Origin: Acinetobacter lwoffii
GTDB lineage: Bacteria > Pseudomonadota > Gammaproteobacteria > Pseudomonadales > Moraxellaceae
Assembly (NCBI RefSeq): GCF_024129735.1
Contig: NZ_JAMXXK010000033.1
Location: 1 to 41,682 of the forward strand
Length of the DNA stretch: 41,682 nt
Reading direction: 5' to 3'
Shown: positions 9,554 to 20,595 of the stretch, piece after piece
Layout: every line of letters starts with the position of its first letter
How positions within the stretch are numbered: the first letter of the stretch is position 1
Notes under the pieces: generated by a model
The model's database searches: none
What the model was told of the DNA's origin: nothing
What the model saw: the letters and a program-made list of their open reading frames with translations, nothing else
Made by a program: the position numbers and the translations under genes

Positions 9554-10267
9554 TTAAAATTGTAGAGCTTCAAATACAAGCTCTAGTTGATCATTCAAGT
9601 AAATATGCACAGACTTTTTAACTACATGCGGTGGAATGTCATCCGCCACACAATAGGTTCCTGCAATTGAAATCAGTTCAGCTTCGAGGCTATGACAGAA
9701 AATGCGTGCTGCAGTATTGCCACCCGCGCCCGCAATGACACGGCCACGTGCGCTGCCATAGACATGAATATTGCCCGAAGCAATCACTTCTGAACCACTG
9801 TTGATGCCGGCATTAATAATAATGTCGCCATTATGCTGCACGATACATTGGCCGGTACGCAGGATTTCATCATGATATGAGGTGATATGCGCGACGATCG
9901 GAGCAGCAGGTGCTTGATTATCATTCACCGCTGTAGGTTCTGGTTTAACTTCCACGATCTGTTCTTTGGTGGCTTTAATTTCTTCTAACTGGCGATCAGG
10001 TGGCAGTACCGGGAACTGAATGGCGCGCGCCTGATCTCCAAGTAAACCCTCAGTAACAGCCATAGGCTGTACATCCAGACTGATTAATAGTTGAATTAGC
10101 GCAATGAGTTCCTGTTCAACTGAACTTTCAATGACTGCCAAAGTGCCGGGTGGAAATGCTGCTTGTAGTTTTGGGCTAAGTTGCTGGCGGATTGCATCAT
10201 GATCATTGGTATCTAGGCTAATGCGTATCGCATTGACCATTCTGCCTTTTATCCGTATATCAGCCAT
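9554..10267 (-). CDS. minC: Septum site-determining protein MinC
   Basis: MinC (237 residues) inhibits FtsZ polymerisation where MinD places it on the membrane. The N-terminal FtsZ-binding domain covers about residues 1-105 and is the more divergent half. A charged Pro/Ala/Glu linker follows ([17 protein letters not shown]). The C-terminal beta-helix domain contains the family signature [49 protein letters not shown] and closes with the MinD-binding face and [17 protein letters not shown]. It is the first gene of the min operon; the 159 bases upstream hold its presumed promoter. Confidence 0.96.
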   Translation of the reverse strand: MADIRIKGRMVNAIRISLDTNDHDAIRQQLSPKLQAAFPPGTLAVIESSVEQELIALIQLLISLDVQPMAVTEGLLGDQARAIQFPVLPPDRQLEEIKATKEQIVEVKPEPTAVNDNQAPAAPIVAHITSYHDEILRTGQCIVQHNGDIIINAGINSGSEVIASGNIHVYGSARGRVIAGAGGNTAARIFCHSLEAELISIAGTYCVADDIPPHVVKKSVHIYLNDQLELVFEALQF

Positions 10268-10426
10268 AATTCTTCCTTAAATACTTCTGACGTGCTGGTT
10301 TTGTGTCGAAGCAATGTTGTAAATAGTGCAAATCCTAGAACAAATTGCAGTAATTCTCTAGCGATCTCAGTTATTTTTTTATGCGAACAGAACCGGACGG
10401 ATTGATCTGATTCTGTACTTTAAACT

Positions 10427-11491
10427 TTACTTATCTATTGAGCTCTGATTTTGCTCATGTTCTTCTAAAATCTGTTGCCACTGTTTGACTTTCACCTGTT
10501 TTCGGATTGCTTCAAGTGTTTCAAAAACAGCCGATTCGACCAATTTATCAATATGTGGATTATGTTCAATCTGAATCTGGCTGATTTTATCTGAAATTAG
10601 GGTAAAAGTCGGATTTTCTTTTTGACCTGTGTGGGTAAATGGTTCAATCAGTCCTTGCGTGATATTTTCCCCCAAGCGTTGACCAATACTTTGAATTTGC
10701 TGTTCAATCCGGCTGCCCACAATTGGAATCAAACGTAATAATTGGGTCAATTCAGGAGTGTCTTCAATCGCCTGATTCACTACTTGCCCTACATTTTTAG
10801 CGATCATGGAACGTTGTGACTGTAATTCCTTGCCTAAAGATTCCTGCAAGATATCTGCCAAAGCAATGGCCAGTAATTTACGATGATGTTCCACCAGATC
10901 ATCAATTAACTGTTTATGTGATGTGCTTGTGGTCAGTTCACGCTTGATGCCGTCCAGTACGGTCAGGACCACCCGGCTGGAAAGCTCTTCCATCAGCATG
11001 TTGTAATAAAAGTTGCCTTGGCGATACCAGCGATTGGGAATTACTTTATAACCATGGCTATGCAGGTTGTAGCCAATCGCGACCGCACGCAGCAGGCGCA
11101 GGAAACGTAGCTGAGGGATAATGGATAAAATTTCATACCAGTGCACAAAAGGGAAGAACCACCAGCGTCGATGATGACGCAGAACAATCGCGATGACCCA
11201 GCGGGCCAGTAATTCACAGACCAAGAAGGTGGTAAACCAGCCCTCGGTAATGATGACCCAAGGGCGTAAATCACTTTTATAAAACTGCAAGATTTCCGGT
11301 AAACGAATAAAGTCAAACAACCACTGACCAAAATCGCTCATTAAAATGGCGTTGGCACTGAGACAGAACAGATTGATGATGATTAAAACCATCATGAAAA
11401 TGTCGTAAATCAGTGCAATTTTCCAGCCCCAGGTTCCTTTACGAACAAATTTAAAGGAGCTGGACGTAATGTCCGGGTTGTCGTTCTTCAT
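10427..11491 (-). CDS. Membrane protein with voltage-sensor-like N-terminal domain and no visible pore
   Basis: I do not recognise a named family for this 354-residue protein. The N-terminal 145 residues look like the S1-S4 module of voltage-gated channels. Putative S1 is about 24-50. S2 is about 78-104 and contains FLVCELLARWV, with acidic E93 and R97 as in ion-transport S2 helices. S3 is about 112-126 (WYEILSIIP, close to the usual nilDllailP). A short S4-like helix LRFLRLLRAVA has Arg129, Arg132 and Arg135 at three-residue spacing. No pore helix or S5-S6 follows. The remaining 200 residues look cytoplasmic, helical and charged, with LTQLLRLIPIVGSRIEQQI midway. The gene begins two bases after the YihG-like acyltransferase stop, so the two are probably one transcript. 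A channel function is inference; a lipid-responsive or scaffold membrane protein is equally possible. Confidence 0.6.
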   Translation of the reverse strand: MKNDNPDITSSSFKFVRKGTWGWKIALIYDIFMMVLIIINLFCLSANAILMSDFGQWLFDFIRLPEILQFYKSDLRPWVIITEGWFTTFLVCELLARWVIAIVLRHHRRWWFFPFVHWYEILSIIPQLRFLRLLRAVAIGYNLHSHGYKVIPNRWYRQGNFYYNMLMEELSSRVVLTVLDGIKRELTTSTSHKQLIDDLVEHHRKLLAIALADILQESLGKELQSQRSMIAKNVGQVVNQAIEDTPELTQLLRLIPIVGSRIEQQIQSIGQRLGENITQGLIEPFTHTGQKENPTFTLISDKISQIQIEHNPHIDKLVESAVFETLEAIRKQVKVKQWQQILEEHEQNQSSIDK

Positions 11492-11493
11492 AA

Positions 11494-12441
11494 TTACTCA
11501 GTTACAGATCCGACCGGGGCTTGGGCAAAGTTCTGCTGCATTTGTGCGATGAGCTGATCTTTTTCGGTCCAGATTTGATCAATCCATTTTTGAAAGCGTG
11601 CACGATATTCAGCATCATCTTCATAATTGCCGCCCAGTACCCAGTCAGGAATATCAATTTTTCTTAAATTTACCGCAATACGTGGTACTTCACCTAACCA
11701 GAATTCACCATAGCCCGGAATACCGTCAGGATAAACAATGGTCATGTCGACCAGCGCATCAATTTTATCGCCGAGAATACTGAGCGCCAATGCCAGACCA
11801 CCGGCTTTAGGTTTCAGTAAATGTGTATAGGGCGACTGCTGCTGATCATGCTTTTCCTGGGTAAAGCGGGTGCCTTCCAGATAATTTAACAGGGTAAAAG
11901 GCTGACTGATCAGCTGTTCACAGGATTTACGTGCCTCTTCCATATCCCGATATTTCAGCGCAGGATTTTTAGCAATCTGTTCCTTGCTATGCCGCTTCAT
12001 CATCGGGAAGCCCAAAATTTTAAAGGCCTGACCGACAAAAGGAATAAAAATAAGTTCCCATTTGGTAAAGAAACGCGTCAGGGGCATACGAGTCAGACCG
12101 AAGTACTGATTGACAGTAGTATCGACCCAGCTCTGATGATTACAGGTCATCAAATAACGGCCCTGCATATTCAAATCCAGTGATTCATCTACGCTGATTT
12201 GCCATTGCGTATTTTTCAGCACATGCTCAATCAGCCAGTTGTTGACCCCTAACCAGCTGTTGGTAATCTTGATATTGGTTTCATCCACTTTTGCGGATTT
12301 TTTAAAAAGTTTGGTTAAACCCAAGGCCAGCACCGGGGGACCATGAAAAAAAGTACTGCCCGTCATGACGGATGTGACCGTCAGGCCACGCGCCAGTTTT
12401 TTTAAAGTCGGTTGCTTGTTGCTATTCGATGACATATCCAA
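11494..12441 (-). CDS. YihG-like 1-acyl-sn-glycerol-3-phosphate acyltransferase family protein
   Basis: A 315-residue LPLAT/PlsC-family acyltransferase, probably acting on lysophospholipids at the inner membrane. The catalytic NHxxxxD motif is present as CNHQSWVDT (about residues 100-108). The substrate-binding block is LNYLEGTRFTQEKH (about 183-196), the same wording as in E. coli YihG, which affects phospholipid acyl composition. FVGQAFKILGFPMMKRHSKEQ lies between them as expected. A hydrophobic N-terminal segment at about 20-45 should anchor it in the membrane. It is the first gene of a two-gene unit with the voltage-sensor-like protein downstream. Confidence 0.85.
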   Translation of the reverse strand: MDMSSNSNKQPTLKKLARGLTVTSVMTGSTFFHGPPVLALGLTKLFKKSAKVDETNIKITNSWLGVNNWLIEHVLKNTQWQISVDESLDLNMQGRYLMTCNHQSWVDTTVNQYFGLTRMPLTRFFTKWELIFIPFVGQAFKILGFPMMKRHSKEQIAKNPALKYRDMEEARKSCEQLISQPFTLLNYLEGTRFTQEKHDQQQSPYTHLLKPKAGGLALALSILGDKIDALVDMTIVYPDGIPGYGEFWLGEVPRIAVNLRKIDIPDWVLGGNYEDDAEYRARFQKWIDQIWTEKDQLIAQMQQNFAQAPVGSVTE

Positions 12442-12687
12442 ACAGTCCCCAGAGATTAATCACTTAAATTTTTTCATATTTTGAGTAATATAGAGACAGT
12501 TAGGCAAATAAAAAAGCCTAAACAGGAAACTATGAAGATATTGTGACGAACTACTTGGTTTTAGTTACATATAAACATTACAAAATATTACTAAACGATT
12601 TATTATTAACAAAAATTCAATGGTTACACCATTCAATTTAAATCATTATCTCGCTTAACAACAAAGCATACAACAAGGAGTCATGCG
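12442..12687. promoter_or_regulatory. Divergent intergenic region, acyltransferase / OmpA-family lipoprotein
   Basis: An AT-rich 246-base spacer between divergent genes. It holds a small hairpin, TTAGGC / GCCTAA (12500-12521). The lipoprotein gene has a clear ribosome binding site, AAGGAG, at 12675-12680 just before its ATG. No other structure stands out. Confidence 0.45.
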
Positions 12688-13341
12688 ATGCGTGCACTAG
12701 TCATTTCAGCAGCTGTAGCAGGGGCCGTAGCACTTACAGGTTGTCAATCAACTGGTAATAACATCGGTGGTGTGGAATATGATAAAGCTGCTCTAGGTAC
12801 TTTAATTGGTGCTGCAGCAGGTTACGGTGTTTCTAAAGGCAATGCGAATACCAGCCGTCAAAATAACCGTGCAGCAGCGATTGGTGCTGTTGTTGGTGGT
12901 GCAGCGGGTGTGTATCTTGATAACAAAGAGAAAAAATTACGTCAAGCAACAGCGGGTACGGGCGTAGACGTTAACCGTAATGCAGATGGTTCGATTAACC
13001 TTGTGATGCCAGGCAGCATTACATTTGATACCAACAAATCAAATATCAAACCAAACTTCTATGGCACTTTAAACAAAGTGGCGCAAGTATTAACTGAAGA
13101 TAACAAGAGCGGTATCCTTGTAACTGGTTATACAGACAGCACGGGTAATGACTCAATTAACTTGCCATTGTCTCAAGCACGCGCAAACTCTGTAGCGACT
13201 TACTTGGCAGGCCAAGGTGTTTCACGTACACGTATTAATGCTCAAGGTTTAGGTTCAGCGAACCCAATTGCAGACAATACAACTGCCGCAGGTAAAGAGC
13301 AAAACCGTCGTGTAGAAATCGCGGTATATGCAGTTCAATAA
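12688..13341 (+). CDS. OmpA-family outer-membrane lipoprotein (YiaD-like)
   Basis: A 217-residue lipoprotein. The signal peptide MRALVISAAVAGAVALTGC carries a lipobox LTGC, with Cys19 as the lipidation site. The next residue is Gln, so outer-membrane sorting is expected. Residues about 35-85 form a glycine-zipper region (LGTLIGAAAGYG, AAAIGAVVGGAAGVYLDN). The C-terminal OmpA domain (about 105-217) has the peptidoglycan-binding signature VTGYTDSTGNDSINLPLSQ, ARANSVATYLAGQGV and EQNRRVEIAVY. It should bridge the outer membrane to the cell wall. It has a strong AAGGAG ribosome site and an excellent terminator, suggesting a well-expressed single gene. Relatives include YiaD and Pal-like proteins; Pal itself is shorter and sits in tol operons. 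Confidence 0.92.
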   Translation: MRALVISAAVAGAVALTGCQSTGNNIGGVEYDKAALGTLIGAAAGYGVSKGNANTSRQNNRAAAIGAVVGGAAGVYLDNKEKKLRQATAGTGVDVNRNADGSINLVMPGSITFDTNKSNIKPNFYGTLNKVAQVLTEDNKSGILVTGYTDSTGNDSINLPLSQARANSVATYLAGQGVSRTRINAQGLGSANPIADNTTAAGKEQNRRVEIAVYAVQ

Positions 13342-13360
13342 TTCTTGAACGCTTAAGAAA

Positions 13361-13386
13361 AAACCACCTTCGGGTGGTTTTTTTAT
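13361..13386 (+). terminator. Rho-independent terminator of the OmpA-family lipoprotein gene
   Basis: Stem AACCACC / GGTGGTT with the stable TTCG tetraloop, then a T run. Confidence 0.92.
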
Positions 13387-13420
13387 ATCTGAATATTGAT
13401 CTGATTAATCGTATTTTAAA

Positions 13421-13450
13421 TTAGGCAACTGACGCAGAGATGACTATAAT
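13421..13450 (+). promoter_or_regulatory. Promoter of rep
   Basis: A perfect TATAAT at 13445-13450 follows a weak -35 (TTAGGC at 13421-13426) by 18 bases. The predicted transcription start near 13457 lies downstream of the ATG at 13440, so that ATG cannot be used from this promoter. Confidence 0.6.
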
Positions 13451-13478
13451 CGGAGCCGAATCTAGAAGAGGAAGCCAT

Positions 13479-15518
13479 ATGTCACTCGCCAGTCAGTTAA
13501 ATGACAAGCAACTTGAAGCCATGAAATACACTCAAGGACCCTTGTTAGTACTTGCAGGAGCGGGTTCAGGCAAGACTTCAGTGATCACGCGAAAAATCGC
13601 GTATTTAGTCAAGCATTGCGGGATTCCCGCACATCGTATTACTGCGATGACTTTTACCAACAAGGCAGCACGTGAGATGAAAGAGCGTGTCAGCAAATTG
13701 TTGACGCGTGAAGAAAGTAAAGGCGTTTCAGTTTCGACCTTCCATACTTTTGGCCTGAATATGCTGCGCCTGGAGTTGAAACATACCCCACTGAAAAATA
13801 ATTTCTCGATTCTGGATGCTGACGACTGTAAACGCATTCTGATGGATCTGATGCAGCGTGACAATTTATCCGGTGCAGAAAGCAAAGAACTGATTGCCAA
13901 AGCCATGAAAATGATCTCGGACTGGAAAAATGATCTGATTCCACCCGAGCAGGCACATACTACCTGTGAAACTGCCGAAGATGTGCAGTTTGCGCATTTA
14001 TATCAATTATATGAACGTAATTTACGCGCTTATAACGCCGTGGATTTTGATGACCTGATTGTGATGCCGACGCGCTTGTTGCAGGAAAATGCCGAAGTCC
14101 GTGACAAATGGCAAAACCGGGTACGTTATTTGCTGGTGGATGAATATCAGGATACCAACACAGCACAGTATATTCTGGTGAAATTACTGGTTGGTGTGAT
14201 GGGACAGTTCACCGCCGTAGGCGATGATGATCAGTCGATTTATGCCTGGCGTGGCGCCAAACCGGAAAATATGGCTTTGTTGCAGCAGGATTTTCCTAAT
14301 CTGAAAGTGATCAAACTGGAACAGAATTATCGTTCGACCAGTCGTATTCTCAAAGCAGCCAACACCGTGATTGGTAATAATCCGCATATTTTTGATAAAA
14401 AACTCTGGTCGGACAAAGGCCATGGTGAAGTGATCCGTGTGATTACCTGCCGCAATGATGATGACGAAGCAGAACGCGTGGTCAAAGACCTGATCACGCA
14501 TAAATTGATGAACGGTAAAAGCTGGAAAGATTATGCGGTGTTGTACCGCGGCAATTTCCAGGCGCGTATCTTAGAAACCCATCTACGTCAGATGCAGATT
14601 CCGTATAAATTATCTGGCGGACAGTCCTTCTTCGCACGTGCCGAAATCAAGGACATGATGAGCTATTTACGCTTGATCATTAACCCTGAAGATGACAGTG
14701 CATTTTTACGAATTATCAATACGCCAAAACGGGCAATTGGTCCGGTAACGCTGGAAAAGCTCGGTCTATTTGCTCAGGAAAATAATCTGTCGCTTCTGGC
14801 TGCGGCTGCGGATCAGCGTCTGACCATGGCGATTCCGAAAAAGGCCACGACTCAATTGGCTGAGTTTGCCGATTTTATTGAGGGTTTTACCCGCAATTTA
14901 CTGGATGATGATGAACCAGTGCCAATTATCCGCCAGATGATGATTGAAGCCGGTTATATCGATTACATCAAGGAAACTGCAGCCACACCAGCGCAGGAAA
15001 AGACCAAGCTCGACAATATCGAAGTGCTCTATAGCAGCATTCAAAGCCTGATTAACCGCGCTGAAGATGTCGACGAAAAGAATATTGAAAGTGTGATTCG
15101 TAAAATGGTGCTGCTGGATATGCTCGAGCAGCAACAGGAAGAAGAAGATACCGATAAAGTCAACTTATTGACCTTGCATGCGTCCAAAGGTCTAGAATTT
15201 CCGTATGTGTATCTGATTGGGCTGGAAGAAGAAATTTTGCCGCATAAAAACTCGATCGCTGCAGAAACCGTCGAAGAGGAACGTCGCCTGATGTATGTGG
15301 GCATTACCCGTGCACGTCAGGGCTTGACCATTACTTTGGCAGAACAACGCAAGGCGGGCGGGCAGATGAAGCAGATGACCCCAAGCCGTTTCCTGGATGA
15401 ATTACCGGAAGATGAGCTGGAATGGTTAGGCCGCAAGAAAAAGCTGGCTGGTAACATCGATCCAAAATTACAAGCCCAACATTATCTTGATAATTTGCGT
15501 AACCTTATCAAGCGATAA
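13479..15518 (+). CDS. rep: ATP-dependent DNA helicase Rep
   Basis: A superfamily 1A 3'-5' helicase of 679 residues, close to E. coli Rep (673), that helps replication forks pass bound proteins. Helicase motifs run in order: Walker A LAGAGSGKT, TFTNKAAREMKERV (Ia), LLVDEYQDTN (II), VGDDDQSIYAWRGA (III), LEQNYRST (IV), LLTLHASKGLEFPYVYLIG (V) and MYVGITRARQGL (VI). The start at 13479 is chosen because GAGGAAG precedes it by 6 bases and the -10 element lies only 28 bases before it; an earlier in-frame ATG lies upstream of the likely transcription start. UvrD is longer and has a different C-terminus, so Rep is favoured. dut follows after 47 bases and may be co-transcribed. Confidence 0.94.
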   Translation: MSLASQLNDKQLEAMKYTQGPLLVLAGAGSGKTSVITRKIAYLVKHCGIPAHRITAMTFTNKAAREMKERVSKLLTREESKGVSVSTFHTFGLNMLRLELKHTPLKNNFSILDADDCKRILMDLMQRDNLSGAESKELIAKAMKMISDWKNDLIPPEQAHTTCETAEDVQFAHLYQLYERNLRAYNAVDFDDLIVMPTRLLQENAEVRDKWQNRVRYLLVDEYQDTNTAQYILVKLLVGVMGQFTAVGDDDQSIYAWRGAKPENMALLQQDFPNLKVIKLEQNYRSTSRILKAANTVIGNNPHIFDKKLWSDKGHGEVIRVITCRNDDDEAERVVKDLITHKLMNGKSWKDYAVLYRGNFQARILETHLRQMQIPYKLSGGQSFFARAEIKDMMSYLRLIINPEDDSAFLRIINTPKRAIGPVTLEKLGLFAQENNLSLLAAAADQRLTMAIPKKATTQLAEFADFIEGFTRNLLDDDEPVPIIRQMMIEAGYIDYIKETAATPAQEKTKLDNIEVLYSSIQSLINRAEDVDEKNIESVIRKMVLLDMLEQQQEEEDTDKVNLLTLHASKGLEFPYVYLIGLEEEILPHKNSIAAETVEEERRLMYVGITRARQGLTITLAEQRKAGGQMKQMTPSRFLDELPEDELEWLGRKKKLAGNIDPKLQAQHYLDNLRNLIKR

Positions 15519-15565
15519 GGCACAAGACTTGCTCTTATTTTAAATGAAACAACAGGAATGAATAC

Positions 15566-16018
15566 ATGAAAGTTCAGGTGAAAGTCCTTGACTCGCGTCT
15601 CGGTCAGGAATGGCCCTTACCGACTTATGCTACGACAGGTTCAGCGGGGCTGGATTTGCGTGCGTGTGTTACAGAAACCACAATCATTGAACCAGGCCAA
15701 ACGGTTTTGGTAAAAACTGGTTTAGCAATCTATATTGAAGATCCTACATTTGCTGGTCTGATCTTGCCACGTTCGGGTTTAGGCCATAAACATGGGATCG
15801 TGTTGGGTAACTTGGTAGGCTTAATCGATTCTGATTATCAGGGTGAATTGATGGTATCCGTTTGGAACCGTAGCCAGACGGCATTCAGCTTAGAGCCAGG
15901 TGAACGTTTGGCGCAGTATGTCTTGGTTCCTGTGGTGCAAGCTGAATTTGATCTGGTGAATGAATTCGAAGCCACTGAACGCGGTGCTGGCGGTTTTGGT
16001 CATACTGGTAAAAACTAA
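15566..16018 (+). CDS. dut: Deoxyuridine 5'-triphosphate nucleotidohydrolase (dUTPase)
   Basis: A trimeric dUTPase (150 residues) that hydrolyses dUTP to dUMP and pyrophosphate, keeping uracil out of DNA and feeding thymidylate synthesis. All five family motifs are visible: AGLDLRA (I), [12 protein letters not shown] (II), [15 protein letters not shown] (III), [13 protein letters not shown] (IV) and the C-terminal [10 protein letters not shown] (V), whose Phe stacks on uracil. CAGGAATG lies before the ATG. It follows rep closely and is closed by a hairpin terminator. Confidence 0.97.
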   Translation: MKVQVKVLDSRLGQEWPLPTYATTGSAGLDLRACVTETTIIEPGQTVLVKTGLAIYIEDPTFAGLILPRSGLGHKHGIVLGNLVGLIDSDYQGELMVSVWNRSQTAFSLEPGERLAQYVLVPVVQAEFDLVNEFEATERGAGGFGHTGKN

Positions 16019-16026
16019 GTTTTAAT

Positions 16027-16065
16027 AATGGCTTACACTCATTAACTGGATGTAAGCTATTTTTA
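16027..16065 (+). terminator. Probable terminator of dut
   Basis: Stem GCTTACA (16031-16037) / TGTAAGC (16051-16057), extended by AAT/ATT pairs, followed by TATTTTTAG. Confidence 0.7.
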
Positions 16066-16402
16066 GTTGATTAGATTCAATATTAAAAGAATGAGTGGGT
16101 TGAAATATATTTAAAAATAAAACCTTATTTTCTAGCCAAGTAGAGTTATTTAAATCTAAAATTTATGTAGTGATCAAATATCTAATCAGATGAAATTCAA
16201 AATAAATATAATTAAATAATCGTTGTTTAATTACAAGAACCCTATAATTCTAAAGTTGTAGATTATATTTTTATAATTGATTGTTACATTGAAATCGTTT
16301 AAAAATAGCGGGTCTTAAAACAAAAACAAATGTTTAAAGTCATTATGATGAAATCATCATTTTAAATCTCCTTATTTTAACGAATAGTGAAAAGACAGTT
16401 TT
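16066..16402. other. AT-rich intergenic spacer before the phosphomannomutase gene
   Basis: About 335 bases of very AT-rich sequence with no convincing ORF, repeat or RNA fold. It must contain the promoter of the phosphomannomutase-argB unit, but several AT-rich -10-like strings make any single choice arbitrary. Confidence 0.4.
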
Positions 16403-18740
<2,338 letters not shown>

Positions 18741-18753
18741 TCCATTTTTTGTG

Positions 18754-18783
18754 AAAAAGAGTCTCTATGCAGGCTCTTTTTTA
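18754..18783 (+). terminator. Terminator of argB
   Basis: Arms AAAAAGAG (18754-18761) and CTCTTTTTT, with a 12-base loop. The stem itself runs into the T tract. Confidence 0.7.
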
Positions 18784-18872
18784 TTTGGATTTCTTATAGT
18801 CAGCTATTTGAAATGGCAGGAACAGTCATGCACAATAAGCTTCTAAGTGAAATAAAGAGCTGAAATCAAACC

Positions 18873-19721
18873 ATGTGCCAACTGCTCGGAATGAATTGTG
18901 CCACTCCGACGGATATTACTTTTTCCTTCCGCGGATTTTCCCAGCGGGCGGGCATTACCTCTGATCATGCGGATGGTTTCGGGATTGCTTTCTTTGAAGA
19001 TAAAGCCTGCCGTCTGTTTGTTGATAACCAGTCTGCGGTTGAATCTCCGATTGCTGAACTGGTACGTAATTATCCGATCAAATCCCGCAATGTGATTGCC
19101 CATATCCGTAAAGCCACTCAAGGCAAAATTAATCTGGAAAACTCGCATCCTTTTAGCCGTGAACTTTGGGGCCGGCAGTGGATTTTTGCCCATAATGGCG
19201 ATTTGCATGATTATTTTCCTGAACTGTCAGGGCGCTTTACCCCAGTCGGCAATACCGACAGTGAGCGTGCCTTCTGCTATCTGCTGGATCAACTGGTGAA
19301 ACGCTTTGGCTATCATGAGCCAAAACTGGATCAGGTTTTCGATCTGCTGACCGAGGTTTCACCTGCAATCGCGGAGCATGGCACCTTTAATTTCTGCCTG
19401 TCGAATGGTCAGGCGCTGTTTAGCTATGCGATTACTAAACTTCACTGGCTGGTACGTGAATACCCGTTTAGACCGGCTCAGCTGATTGATATTGACGTCG
19501 AAGTGGACTTTAGTCAGGTTACAACACCTGAGGATCGTGTGGCGGTGATTACTACCGAACCATTGACCCAGAATGAAGAATGGACTGCTTTCCAGCCGGG
19601 TGAAATGATCCTGTTTCAGCATGGGGCGAAAGTACGTTCGCGGATGACGCATGTGGAACGGCTGGAACGTGAACGTCTTGATCCTTCCTTAAAACGTGTC
19701 ACGCGAGCCGATCAATATTAA
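18873..19721 (+). CDS. Class II glutamine amidotransferase (YafJ-like)
   Basis: An Ntn-fold glutamine amidotransferase of 282 residues. After removal of Met1, Cys2 (MCQLLGMNC) would be the catalytic nucleophile. Other class II signatures are HADGFGIAFFEDKACRLF, SRNVIAHIRKATQG (substrate Arg), NSHPFSRELWGRQWIFAHNGDL (oxyanion Asn-Gly) and GNTDSERAFCYLL. No synthetase domain is fused, as in E. coli YafJ, so its acceptor is unknown; it may act as a stand-alone amidohydrolase. The start is fixed by Cys2. It has its own strong terminator and no obvious operon partner. Confidence 0.9.
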   Translation: MCQLLGMNCATPTDITFSFRGFSQRAGITSDHADGFGIAFFEDKACRLFVDNQSAVESPIAELVRNYPIKSRNVIAHIRKATQGKINLENSHPFSRELWGRQWIFAHNGDLHDYFPELSGRFTPVGNTDSERAFCYLLDQLVKRFGYHEPKLDQVFDLLTEVSPAIAEHGTFNFCLSNGQALFSYAITKLHWLVREYPFRPAQLIDIDVEVDFSQVTTPEDRVAVITTEPLTQNEEWTAFQPGEMILFQHGAKVRSRMTHVERLERERLDPSLKRVTRADQY

Positions 19722-19728
19722 AATGCAA

Positions 19729-19760
19729 TAAAAGAACGGAGTTTAAACTCCGTTCTTTTA
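19729..19760 (+). terminator. Terminator of the glutamine amidotransferase gene (perfect palindrome)
   Basis: A perfect 32-base palindrome whose arms are TAAAAGAACGGAGTTT and its reverse complement. The hairpin ends in a T-rich tract and begins 7 bases after the stop. Confidence 0.9.
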
Positions 19761-19996
19761 TATTTTCAAATAGGAAAAAATCTAAGAATAAATAAAGGTT
19801 TATTGCGGATTTTGGTTAATTAATATCTTAGCCTTTTACTCAGGATAAATTATTTTTAATTATATATAACAGAAACTTAAAATGAAAAAGCCGGATTTAG
19901 GCGGAAAGCCGACTAATTTGCTTCATTTTTATTTGAATCAATACGCTATATGCTCATTTTCACGTTATAAGTCCTTAATATTTATAGGTGGTCGTA

Positions 19997-20452
19997 ATGA
20001 AAATGAAATGGGTTCCAGATTATAATACTGGTATCGATGTGATTGACGATCAGCACAAACGAATTCTCGATTATATCAACGAAATTGATGGAATTGATGC
20101 CAATACCGAGCGTGCCCGTATTAAACAGATTCTTGATAATATTATTGATTATACCCAGTCGCATTTCACCTTTGAGGAATCTCTTCAGGAAGAAGCCGGC
20201 TATAAATATCGGGTGCCGCATAAACGTGTGCATGACCTGTTTATTAAAAAAATCGAGTCTTATCGTGACCGTTTTGAACTGGGACAGTCCATTGAATCAG
20301 AGCTGCACGAAGTATTATCGAAATGGCTGATTAACCATATTCAGCACGATGACGCCGATTATGTCGGTGCCGTGAAAGAAAATATGATGGGGATCATCAA
20401 GGAAAAAGAAAAGAAAACAGGTAAAAACTGGTTCGCTCGTTTCTTCTCATAA
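19997..20452 (+). CDS. Bacteriohemerythrin
   Basis: A 151-residue single-domain hemerythrin, a non-haem di-iron protein that binds O2. All iron ligands are visible in order: the first His in DDQHKRILD (about residue 20), SHFTFEE (His and Glu), PHKRVHDLF (two His) and NHIQHDDADYV (His and Asp). The typical NTGIDVIDDQH opening is present, and a Lys-rich C-terminal tail follows. No fused signalling domain exists, so O2 storage, delivery or sensing for a partner remains inference. ATG 19997 is preferred over an in-frame GTG at 19988 because the AGGTGG ribosome-site-like string overlaps the GTG. Confidence 0.93.
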   Translation: MKMKWVPDYNTGIDVIDDQHKRILDYINEIDGIDANTERARIKQILDNIIDYTQSHFTFEESLQEEAGYKYRVPHKRVHDLFIKKIESYRDRFELGQSIESELHEVLSKWLINHIQHDDADYVGAVKENMMGIIKEKEKKTGKNWFARFFS

Positions 20453-20503
20453 TAAAAGACGTAACGAGATAACAAAAATTAAAATCTAATTATAATTTTT
20501 GCG

Positions 20504-20540
20504 CAGCAAATCACTGTCATGGTGGTTTGCTTTTTGTTTT
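20504..20540 (+). terminator. Terminator of the bacteriohemerythrin gene
   Basis: Stem AGCAAA.CAC / GTG.TTTGCT with one mismatch and a 7-base loop, followed by TTTTTGTTTTT. Confidence 0.8.
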
Positions 20541-20595
20541 TGATTTTCACCGCTTCACAAGGCAAAATAGCGCTAGATTTTTATAGGAATGCATC

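Noticed and set aside
12500..12521. Small hairpin TTAGGC/GCCTAA in the divergent spacer
   Set aside because: Six base pairs with an A-rich loop and no T tract on either strand; too weak for a terminator or attenuator claim.
13440..13478. Upstream in-frame ATG for rep
   Set aside because: It precedes the TATAAT box and so the likely transcription start; the ATG at 13479 has a strong ribosome site.
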